Shown here in pieces: positions 58,149 through 64,000 of a stretch of DNA of 64,000 bases. This stretch comes from Mannheimia sp. USDA-ARS-USMARC-1261. Lineage in GTDB: Bacteria; Pseudomonadota; Gammaproteobacteria; Enterobacterales; Pasteurellaceae. A program made the translations under genes and the position numbers. The notes beneath the pieces are model-generated. The model was given only the letters and a program-made list of their open reading frames with translations, made no database searches and was not told the origin of the DNA. Where the stretch lies: NCBI RefSeq assembly GCF_000521605.1, contig NZ_CP006942.1, forward strand, positions 806,001 to 870,000. Direction: 5' to 3'. Position 1 is the first letter of the stretch. Every line of letters begins with the position of its first letter.

Positions 58149-58847
58149 ATGAGCATTAAAAAACGAATTGAACAAATGATTTCTGAAAAAGGTTGGAATC
58201 AAACAGATTTAGCTATGAAATTAGGCGTAACACCTCAGGCAGTGCAGCAATGGTTAAGGAATGAAAATCCAACAACGCCATCTCAAGCTAGATTACGTAA
58301 AATTGCAGATGTTAGTGGCTATCCTGTACATTGGTTTTCAATGAGCGATGAAGAAATAGCAAGAGAAGAATTTTTAATTTCTAATATGCGTGGTAAATCT
58401 GATGATGTTCATTCTTATCAAATAGATTTGTTAGATGTTAAAGCCAAAGCTGGTGCTGGTGGATATATAAACAATGAATATCCTGATATTATTCAGTCTA
58501 TTTACTTTTCTAAAGATGGGCTACTAGAGATCGTCGGTAGGAAAACAAATAACGGTTTATATATGATAACTGTCCCAACAGATAGTATGAGTCCAACGAT
58601 TGATAAGGGTGATGTTGTATTTATTGATACAAATGTTACCGCTTATATTGGTGAAGGAATTTATATTTTTGCTGTCGATAATGAAGTCTATATTAAACGC
58701 TTACAACGCATTCCTGGTGGCGTTTATAAGGCTCTCTCAGACAATAAATCTTATGAACCATTTGAAATGACAGATGATTTATTTGAAACGGTCACAATTA
58801 TAGGTAAATTTGTCCGTGTTTTACCGATACACCCAAGAGACTTATAA
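58149..58847 (+). CDS. cI: CI-like repressor with LexA-type peptidase domain
   Basis: 232 residues. Helix-turn-helix near 17-37 (QTDLAMKLGVTPQAVQQWLR), then an S24 peptidase domain with catalytic Ser146 (TDSMSP) and Lys183 (YIKRL). The cleavage site is probably Ala101-Gly102 or Ala103-Gly104. This predicts RecA-stimulated self-cleavage and SOS induction of the prophage. Confidence 0.93.
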   Translation: MSIKKRIEQMISEKGWNQTDLAMKLGVTPQAVQQWLRNENPTTPSQARLRKIADVSGYPVHWFSMSDEEIAREEFLISNMRGKSDDVHSYQIDLLDVKAKAGAGGYINNEYPDIIQSIYFSKDGLLEIVGRKTNNGLYMITVPTDSMSPTIDKGDVVFIDTNVTAYIGEGIYIFAVDNEVYIKRLQRIPGGVYKALSDNKSYEPFEMTDDLFETVTIIGKFVRVLPIHPRDL

Positions 58848-58852
58848 AATTG

Positions 58853-58886
58853 AACGCTCATACTAAATCAAAGTATGAGCGTTTTT
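58853..58886. terminator. Bidirectional terminator between cI and the exonuclease gene
   Basis: Perfect 12-bp stem AACGCTCATACT with a 7-base loop, then TTTTT. It serves cI and is placed just beyond the stop of the convergent exonuclease gene. Confidence 0.85.
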
Positions 58887-58889
58887 CTA

Positions 58890-59756
58890 CTAGCTTTCTC
58901 CAATCATCTTTAAGAAATCATCTTCCGAAATAATTTTGATTATATGTCCCTTAGAAATTAAGTCTTTTGCTTTTATTTCTTTATTGCTTAGTTTTTTACC
59001 AGCTAATCGACTTTTATCTTGAATACCTTTAACAAGTAAAGTCACTTTCTTGGATACGCCATCAACAACATCACAACCAACCGAAGCTGCCTTTTCTGCC
59101 GCTGTTTGTCTTGGCATAGATAATTCGCCAGTAAATACGATGACTTCTCCATATAGCGGGCCGTCTGGATTACCCTGACGTTTAATTTTAGGCAAAATAT
59201 TTCCATTTTCATCATATTCTAGATGAAGTGGCTTTTTAATCCGATCTAACCAATAATCTAAATCTTCATTACTTTCAGATAAGGCTCTATTTAGAATATG
59301 ACCAGCCACAATAGCATCATCTAAGGCATTATGATGATGTTTTTGCTCTATTTTCAAGAAATTTGATACGTTTGCCAATCCATAACCTTTTTCGGCAAAT
59401 TTATCACTCCAACATCTCCTAGCTACTCGCATTATATCTAACCATTGATTAGGTAAGGTTGGTAAAATACGCATCATTGCAGCTTTATCAAAAGCCCCAT
59501 AAGAGCAAATAGTATTATTACTGAAAAATTCCTTGATGATAGGAATCACCTCACTAAGAAGTGGGGCATCTTCAACATCTTGTGGTGTGATACCGTGAAC
59601 ACAAACATTTATTGGATCAAAATAATCTTGTGGGTTTACCAAAGTTTCCCATTTTGTCACTATCCGTCCATTCTCAAAGAAAACAATACCTACCTGACAA
59701 ATTGACAATAGATCAGGATTAGCGGTTTCAATGTCTATAACAATAAACTTATTCAT
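58890..59756 (-). CDS. DEDDh 3'-5' exonuclease fused to a BRCT domain
   Basis: 288 residues. The DnaQ-like exonuclease has D8 and E10 (VIDIETA), D90 and H142-x4-D147 (HNALDDA), all catalytic positions intact. A BRCT domain follows (about 201-285, GEVIVFTGELSMPRQTAAEKA and KVTLLVKG). Start MNKFIVIDIET is chosen because DEDDh domains begin there; GGGGTTGGG precedes it. It lies between cI and pL, the place of lambda rex, and follows the lipoprotein gene by 11 bp. It could act in DNA repair or phage exclusion; the latter is inference from position. Confidence 0.88.
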   Translation of the reverse strand: MNKFIVIDIETANPDLLSICQVGIVFFENGRIVTKWETLVNPQDYFDPINVCVHGITPQDVEDAPLLSEVIPIIKEFFSNNTICSYGAFDKAAMMRILPTLPNQWLDIMRVARRCWSDKFAEKGYGLANVSNFLKIEQKHHHNALDDAIVAGHILNRALSESNEDLDYWLDRIKKPLHLEYDENGNILPKIKRQGNPDGPLYGEVIVFTGELSMPRQTAAEKAASVGCDVVDGVSKKVTLLVKGIQDKSRLAGKKLSNKEIKAKDLISKGHIIKIISEDDFLKMIGES

Positions 59757-59767
59757 ACCCAACCCCA

Positions 59768-60118
59768 TTATTGGCAAGATTTTATATAGCTATCAGCCTC
59801 TTGTTCAGATAACGCAGGAAATACGCCATCGTAATGTGAGAGCTTAATTTCTTTGCTAGAAATATCAAACAAGTAGAAATTTCTAAACTTACCAGCCTGA
59901 GTCGCCCCGATAAAAATTTCGGTACGCTCGCCTAATTCGTTGATCAACATTCGGTCTGGTCTGAAATCATTCAACTTATCAAGCAAGCATTGCTTGGATT
60001 GTTGTGCGTTCCCGAGAATTGGATAGCTTTTTGATTCCAGGGAACGCATTTCAGTCGTGCTGGCACCACAACCTACAACGCTAAGAGTAATAATCGAAGA
60101 AAAGATAATTTTTTTCAT
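59768..60118 (-). CDS. Small lipoprotein of the prophage immunity region
   Basis: 116 residues. Signal peptide with lipobox SVVGC (Cys17). The mature part has LLDKLNDFRPDRMLINELGE and GATQAGKFRNFYLFDISSKEIKL-type beta segments; no family recognised. First gene of a two-gene operon with the exonuclease, transcribed from its own promoter, so it should be expressed in the lysogen. Periplasmic or outer-membrane location suggests a possible entry block or surface change; unproven. Confidence 0.8.
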   Translation of the reverse strand: MKKIIFSSIITLSVVGCGASTTEMRSLESKSYPILGNAQQSKQCLLDKLNDFRPDRMLINELGERTEIFIGATQAGKFRNFYLFDISSKEIKLSHYDGVFPALSEQEADSYIKSCQ

Positions 60119-60152
60119 ACAATCCACCTACTGATTTTGGGAAATTTGTTCC

Positions 60153-60182
60153 GTTATATCTCAAAGCTCTCTTCTTGTGCAA
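60153..60182 (-). promoter_or_regulatory. Promoter of the lipoprotein-exonuclease operon
   Basis: -35 TTGCAC (60182-60177), 18-bp spacer, -10 TATAAC (60158-60153), 35 bp before the start. It lies outside the repressor operators. Confidence 0.6.
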
Positions 60183-60285
60183 CTTTATTTAGCACAAAAA
60201 ACAATCAATTAAATTTCCTTTCAAATATACATTATTTTAATAATCAAGTGTTTACAAGTGGTAAGTAAATTTCACTTTAAATTAA

Positions 60286-60327
60286 TTTAAAGTTATACTT
60301 GTAATATTAAAGCAAATCTTGTATTAT
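60286..60327 (+). promoter_or_regulatory. pL-like promoter with two overlapping CI operators
   Basis: -35 TTGTAA (60299-60304), 17 bp, -10 TATTAT (60322-60327). Two operators tile it: OL1 TTAAAG-TTATA-CTTGTAA (60287-60304) and OL2 TTAAAG-CAAAT-CTTGTA (60307-60323), 20 bp apart. A weaker third half-site TTTACAAG lies at 60251. The same operator word is found between cro and cI. Confidence 0.78.
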
Positions 60328-60339
60328 GCCTGCATCAAC

Positions 60340-60757
60340 TAAGAACCTTTATCTAAGAAAGGTAACGCTCTTTAACAATTTAGTGCTTGCGCGGACGATA
60401 TTAACAACCTCGAGCAGTGATTAAATTTCATTTAATAACTCGGCAAGGTTGGTTAGACCCTGACATACAAATTTGAACGACTTGCCAAAAAGAGGTGGCA
60501 AGGTTTAGGCAACACACTCGCAAGGTGTGGAGAGCTGAAAAGGCAACACTGGTATCAGTCCTAAGCAATCACGCTTATCTCAAGTTTGAGTAAGTACGGA
60601 TACAAGCAGCACCCGACGGAATGGCGAAAGCCGGGCGGGCGACGGCGTGGGCAGACACGCATTTATTCCAAAGTGCATTTGAGAAAGTGTGTTTTGGAAT
60701 ACCCACAACTAGACGCAAGTCGCTCCATTTGCCCACCGTAAAACGTGGGCTTTTTTC
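60340..60757 (+). ncRNA. Structured non-coding leader of the pL operon, boxA to terminator
   Basis: No open frame of note runs through this region. It begins with GCTCTTTAACAATTTA (60367-60382), identical to the boxA of rRNA leaders. Hairpins follow: GGCAAG/CTTGCC (60442-60486), CACAC/GTGTG (60513-60529), CTCAA/TTGAG (60579-60590), GGC-GAAA-GCC (60623-60632) and ATTCCAAA/TTTGGAAT (60665-60700). The part near 60600-60660 is clearly more GC-rich than the neighbourhood. It ends in a strong intrinsic terminator. It may be an antitermination RNA or a stable phage RNA. Confidence 0.65.
60731..60756 (+). terminator. Intrinsic terminator at the end of the pL leader
   Basis: GCCCAC-CGTAAAAC-GTGGGC followed by six T, 18 bp before the first start codon of the operon. 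Confidence 0.9.
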
Positions 60758-60774
60758 AACAAAAGGACAATCCT

Positions 60775-60942
60775 ATGAACAAAATTAAACAACTTGCCCC
60801 AATCGCCTTGATAATTTTGGTATTAGGCATTATCGGGCAAATGGACTATGACGACCACATACAAATGGAACGTTACAAATGTGAGCGTAATCAAGGAATT
60901 TGGATAACCGAAAATAGCGGTAAAACTCAATATTGCAAGTGA
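60775..60942 (+). CDS. 55-residue phage membrane protein
   Basis: Starts MNKIKQLAPIALIILVLGII, with one membrane helix (about 7-22) and a short tail holding two cysteines (YKCERNQGIWITENSGKTQYC). AAAGGACAATCCT precedes the ATG; the longer frame from 60745 overlaps the terminator. No family recognised. First gene after the leader terminator. Confidence 0.7.
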   Translation: MNKIKQLAPIALIILVLGIIGQMDYDDHIQMERYKCERNQGIWITENSGKTQYCK

Positions 60943-60948
60943 TGATAT

Positions 60949-61125
60949 ATGAGAAAACGAAAACGCTTTTTATCTCCTTGGCAATGTGAAAGTGCCGACG
61001 ACTATTACGAGCAATTTGAAGATGTTGGGTGTAATAGTGAAGATGATTTTGAAGAACCTGATGATTTTGACGAAAGCGAAGATCAGGATTGTGAATATTG
61101 GCAGAATGTAATGAGGAACCATTAA
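60949..61125 (+). CDS. 58-residue phage protein, basic start and very acidic tail
   Basis: Starts MRKRKRFLSPWQCESADDYY; the rest is rich in Asp and Glu (EDDFEEPDDFDESEDQD) and ends with VMRNH. It begins seven bases after the previous stop and ends two bases before the next start. The ribosome site is weak, so coupling is likely. A DNA-mimic or protein-binding role is imaginable; no family recognised. Confidence 0.6.
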   Translation: MRKRKRFLSPWQCESADDYYEQFEDVGCNSEDDFEEPDDFDESEDQDCEYWQNVMRNH

Positions 61126-61127
61126 TT

Positions 61128-62066
61128 ATGTTAGAACTTATCTTAAAAACCGAAAGTAAGGTGCTTACTACTAACCTAAAAAACTTTGAGGAACAAGCTA
61201 ATCAATATCTTGCAACGCTCACATCAACCTTTGAAACCGATGACGATTTCGCAAAAGCAAAGGAAGAAGTCAAAGAATTAAAGGAAATTGAGGACAAAAT
61301 CCGAAATGCCATTAAGCAAACGCAAAACGGCGAAATTGCGGAATTAATAGCAACTGCTGAAAGCATTGCAGAGCGTTTCCGCCAAGAGAGATTAGAGCGA
61401 GATAAACTGGTAAAAGCGAAAGAAACGGAAATCAAAAAACAGATTGCGGATAAAGCGATTGAGAAAATTGCAGAAACTCGCAACAAGCTTGTGAAATTAA
61501 GCGATATTTCTCTCGCTCTCGAAATAACAATGCCAAAACACAGCATTGCTAAACGTATTGAAGAAGCTCAAAAGAACAAGCGAACTATTGACAGTTTAAC
61601 CAAAGCAGTAAATGCAGAGGAAGCATCAATTATTAGCGAAATGTCTGCGGAAATTGGACGTTTAACAGAGCGATTGGATCAGATCAACGCAAAATCAGCC
61701 TATCTTTTCCCCGATGCCGTGAAGTTAATTGCTGCACAAGATGACCTTGCACCAATTATCCAGCAGCGTATTGCGGAAGAAGAACAGCGAGAGGCAGAAA
61801 TCAAAGCCAAGGCAGAACAAGAGGCAAAAGCAAAAGCCGAAGCTGAGAAAATTCAAGCAGAATCAAAAGCTATTGCAGATGAAATGGACACCAAACAAGC
61901 GGTCGAAAATTCACAAAATTTTGCAAAAACGGAAACAACAGAACCGCTAGAAGATTTTGTGATAACCGTTCGACTAAATCAAAGCACCCAAAGTAATGCA
62001 GTTATTATCGCTCGTGAACTGAAAGCGAAACTTGGGGATTGTGTATCACTTAACAAAGCCAAATAA
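61128..62066 (+). CDS. Coiled-coil phage protein of the recombination operon (DUF1351-like)
   Basis: 312 residues, mostly alpha-helical and highly charged, with a long Ala/Glu/Lys coiled coil (about 215-265, QREAEIKAKAEQEAKAKAEA). The C-terminal 45 residues look globular (DFVITVRLNQSTQSNAV). Its place directly upstream of bet matches the coiled-coil proteins often found with phage recombinases. An uptake sequence lies inside the coding region (61895). Start MLELILK chosen over an upstream ATG within the previous gene. Confidence 0.75.
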   Translation: MLELILKTESKVLTTNLKNFEEQANQYLATLTSTFETDDDFAKAKEEVKELKEIEDKIRNAIKQTQNGEIAELIATAESIAERFRQERLERDKLVKAKETEIKKQIADKAIEKIAETRNKLVKLSDISLALEITMPKHSIAKRIEEAQKNKRTIDSLTKAVNAEEASIISEMSAEIGRLTERLDQINAKSAYLFPDAVKLIAAQDDLAPIIQQRIAEEEQREAEIKAKAEQEAKAKAEAEKIQAESKAIADEMDTKQAVENSQNFAKTETTEPLEDFVITVRLNQSTQSNAVIIARELKAKLGDCVSLNKAK

Positions 62067-62075
62067 GGAAACATT

Positions 62076-62873
62076 ATGACTACCGCACTACAAACATTGA
62101 CTAATAAACTTGCTGAACGCTTTGAAATGGGCGATGGTTCAGGATTAGTGGAGACACTTAAATCTTCTGCTTTTGCAGGGGCAACCGTAAGCGATGCCCA
62201 AATGGTCGCATTATTGGTTATTGCCAATCAATACCAGTTAAATCCTTGGACAAAAGAAATTTATGCATTCCCGGGTGGAAATGGAGGATTAACACCTATT
62301 GTCGGCGTTGATGGTTGGGTTCGTATCATTAACCGTGAGCCTCAATATGATGGTATGGAATTTCATTTTACCGATGACTATTCCGCCTGTACTTGTACTA
62401 TCTACCGTAAAGATAGAAGTAAACCGATTGTGGTAACGGAATTTATGGGGGAATGTAAAAAGAACTCTCCAGCTTGGAACTCTCACCCAAAAAGAATGTT
62501 ACGCCATAAAGCAATGATCCAATGTGCGAGATTAGCATTTGGCTTTACGGGCATTTACGACCAAGATGAAGCAGAACGAATTGTAGAAAATGAAAAACAA
62601 CCAATCAATGTAACACCTAAAAATACGATTGATACTACAGCTGTAGAACTTGCCACCGATGAACAAATCCAGCGTATTACCGAATTAGCAGAAATTACGA
62701 ATACACCAATCGAAAAAATCTTGGCCATCACTGGTAAACAAAGCCTAAATGAAATCCCTAAATCAGGGGTGGAAAAAGTCTTGAATAAGCTGAATGTTAC
62801 GCTTAATAAGCAAGAGGCAGAGCGAGAGCAATCTCAGCAAAGTGAGAGCTTAGGTCAGGAAATCCCACTATGA
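62076..62873 (+). CDS. bet: Single-strand annealing protein Bet (Red beta family)
   Basis: 265 residues. Patterns VALLVIANQYQLNPWTKEIY, VGVDGWVRIIN and MLRHKAMIQCARLAFGFTGIYD are those of lambda Red beta/RecT-type annealers. It overlaps the exonuclease start by 4 bp, so the two act as a recombination pair. Confidence 0.96.
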   Translation: MTTALQTLTNKLAERFEMGDGSGLVETLKSSAFAGATVSDAQMVALLVIANQYQLNPWTKEIYAFPGGNGGLTPIVGVDGWVRIINREPQYDGMEFHFTDDYSACTCTIYRKDRSKPIVVTEFMGECKKNSPAWNSHPKRMLRHKAMIQCARLAFGFTGIYDQDEAERIVENEKQPINVTPKNTIDTTAVELATDEQIQRITELAEITNTPIEKILAITGKQSLNEIPKSGVEKVLNKLNVTLNKQEAEREQSQQSESLGQEIPL

Positions 62874-63481
62874 TAGATGGCCTAATTACACTTGATTGTG
62901 AACAAGGCACGGAGGAATGGCTAACTGCACGGCTAGGCATTCCGACTGCTACGGGCATTTCGAGTATCGTTACACCTAATGGAAAAAAATCATCAGCTTA
63001 CAATGCTTACTTAGCAGAGCTTGTCGCAGAAAGCATTGAGGGGTTAGGCGAAACATTCAAATCGGACAGTATGGAGCGAGGAAATCGACTCGAGTCACAA
63101 GCAAGAATGGCTTATGAGTTTGAAACTAGCAATGATGTTATTCAAGTTGGTGGAGTTTATCTCAACTCAGATAAAGATTTAATGATAAGCCCAGACGGAT
63201 TAATGCCGAAATTGAAAAAAGGCTTAGAAATTAAATGCCCGAAGATGAAAACCCATATTAAATACTTGCTAGAAGGCGGCGTACCGACGGAATATATTAT
63301 TCAAGTTCAAGCCGCTTTATGGGTAACAGGTTACGAAACGTGGGATTTTGTCAGCTACTGTCCCGAATATGAAAAGCAAACTTTGTATATCTACACAGCA
63401 AAACGAGATCCCGTACTGATGAAAGCTTTTGATACTTATATCCCACAGTTTATTAAAACGCTGAAAGCGTTAAAGAATTAA
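62870..63481 (+). CDS. exo: Lambda-type exonuclease (YqaJ family)
   Basis: 203 residues. Catalytic core SPDGL and LEIKCP (Asp, Glu, Lys) matches lambda Exo D119, E129, K131, with the YqaJ opening TEEWLTARLGIPTAT. It degrades 5' ends of double-stranded DNA to give 3' tails for Bet. Confidence 0.96.
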   Translation: MIDGLITLDCEQGTEEWLTARLGIPTATGISSIVTPNGKKSSAYNAYLAELVAESIEGLGETFKSDSMERGNRLESQARMAYEFETSNDVIQVGGVYLNSDKDLMISPDGLMPKLKKGLEIKCPKMKTHIKYLLEGGVPTEYIIQVQAALWVTGYETWDFVSYCPEYEKQTLYIYTAKRDPVLMKAFDTYIPQFIKTLKALKN

Positions 63482-63486
63482 CCACC

Positions 63487-63505
63487 GCCCCGAAAGGGGC
63501 TTTTT
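63487..63505 (+). terminator. Hairpin with T run after exo
   Basis: GCCCC-GAAA-GGGGC followed by TTTTT. It lies between exo and the next gene and would need antitermination to be passed. Confidence 0.8.
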
Positions 63506-63519
63506 AATAGGTAAAAAAT

Positions 63520-63723
63520 ATGAGAAAAATTATTCAAATTTCCGAAAGCTTTGTTGATGGCTATTCCATTGGAGATTATTTCAACATTTCAGCGTTGTGT
63601 GATGACGGTTCGCTTTGGTATTTAAACGATTTTAAAAATGGATGGCAGCGTTATCCTGATATACCTCAAGACGACGTTATCCCAGCGCTAAAACCATCGC
63701 ACACGCATACAGAAGGAATTTAA
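63520..63723 (+). CDS. Hypothetical phage protein
   Basis: 67 residues starting MRKIIQISESFVDGYSIGDY; a short beta-rich domain with SLWYLNDFKNGWQRYPDIPQ, like small phage proteins that read a displayed value (WD-like single blade). It ends two bases before the next start. Function unknown. Confidence 0.65.
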   Translation: MRKIIQISESFVDGYSIGDYFNISALCDDGSLWYLNDFKNGWQRYPDIPQDDVIPALKPSHTHTEGI

Positions 63724-63725
63724 CT

Positions 63726-64000
63726 ATGACAACCCAAAAGAAATACGAACTCCTCCAAGACGACACAATCAACCACTACGGCAGAACACTTTACCGCATC
63801 AAAGCCCTAATCTCCTTTGGCTTGGTAGTAGCAGGTGAACTCGGCGGGTACATCGAAAAAGAGAGCAACTTAGATCAGTCCGACAATGCTTGGGTGTACG
63901 GCAATGCTCGGGTGTCCGGCGATGCTCGGGTGTCCGGCGATGCTCGGGTGTCCGGCGATGCTCGGGTGTCCGGCGATGCTCGGGTGTCCGGCGATGCCCA
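63726..64000 (+). CDS. Phage protein with hexapeptide beta-helix repeats, partial at window end
   Basis: Starts MTTQKKYELLQDDTINHYGR, continues with a small N-terminal domain (ELGGYIEKESNLDQSDNAWVYG) and then tandem ARVSGD hexapeptides, typical of left-handed beta-helix phage proteins. It runs off the right edge. Codon use is C-rich at third positions compared with the genes before it. Function unknown for this widespread family. Confidence 0.8.
   Translation, partial: MTTQKKYELLQDDTINHYGRTLYRIKALISFGLVVAGELGGYIEKESNLDQSDNAWVYGNARVSGDARVSGDARVSGDARVSGDARVSGDA
63906..63995 (+). repeat. Five perfect 18-bp tandem repeats
   Basis: GCTCGGGTGTCCGGCGAT is repeated five times without a mismatch, encoding Ala-Arg-Val-Ser-Gly-Asp, and continues as GCCCA at the window end. 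The copy number may extend beyond the edge. Confidence 0.97.

Noticed and set aside
60407-60757. GOLLD, ROOL or HEARO type large phage RNA
   Set aside because: It is shorter than GOLLD or ROOL and I could not match their conserved elements; left as unclassified structured RNA.
60949-61125. Lambda N homologue
   Set aside because: It has an RKRKR start, but the rest is strongly acidic and unlike N; kept as unknown.
63906-64000. CRISPR or intergenic satellite
   Set aside because: The 18-bp units are contiguous and in frame within a protein gene.

Overview
The window looks like a chromosomal segment of a Pasteurellaceae bacterium in the Actinobacillus/Mannheimia/Bibersteinia group. Evidence is the recurring DNA-uptake word ACAAGCGGT (and its complement) in many intergenic gaps, low GC, the gene content (trimeric autotransporter, tusE-yccA, apt-dnaX, hflKC-purA) and a lambda-like prophage. 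The species is an inference; no rRNA is present.

Positions 1-30214 are host chromosome. They hold the 3' part of a large trimeric autotransporter adhesin with collagen-like and 111-bp repeats; an aromatic-acid-type MFS carrier; ratA-rnfH; a leftward cluster apt, dnaX, yadGH, modABC (dnaX has an A10 slippage site that would make the short gamma form); tusE-yccA; rightward pgsA, uvrC, uraA (behind a palindromic PurR-like operator), trxA, hflKC, purA; a decayed IS3/IS150-type element; and a leftward ketone-body/short-chain acid operon (atoD, atoA, atoB, 3-hydroxybutyrate dehydrogenase, GntP-type permease) with a divergent LysR regulator.

Positions 30246-64000 are the larger part of a lambda-like siphovirus prophage. 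Its left junction is a 45-bp 3' fragment of tRNA-Arg(UCU). All late genes read leftward, so in transcription order from the right they are: Q-like antiterminator, a late promoter overlapping the Q stop codon, a leader terminator, holin, endolysin, Rz/Rz1, HNH nuclease, terminases, HK97-type portal, protease and capsid, connectors, major tail protein, tail chaperones G and GT (joined by a -1 frameshift at A AAA AAC), tape measure, and lambda-like M, L, K, I and J. Several intrinsic terminators lie inside this operon, which fits Q-type processive antitermination.

The immunity region is a mirror image of lambda's. cro, an antirepressor, O (with four iterons and an AT-rich stretch inside the gene, a probable origin), P, Dam, DUF1367, YbcO and RusA run left. 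cI runs right. A two-gene operon with its own promoter (a lipoprotein and a DEDDh exonuclease fused to BRCT) occupies the rex position. A rightward pL-like promoter is covered by two copies of the operator that also occurs between cro and cI. Its transcript starts with an exact rRNA-type boxA, a roughly 350-nt strongly structured non-coding leader and an intrinsic terminator, then small proteins, a coiled-coil protein, Bet and Exo. No N-like gene is visible. This leader is the best candidate here for an undescribed system: RNA-based early antitermination. The integrase and right attachment site must lie beyond the window.
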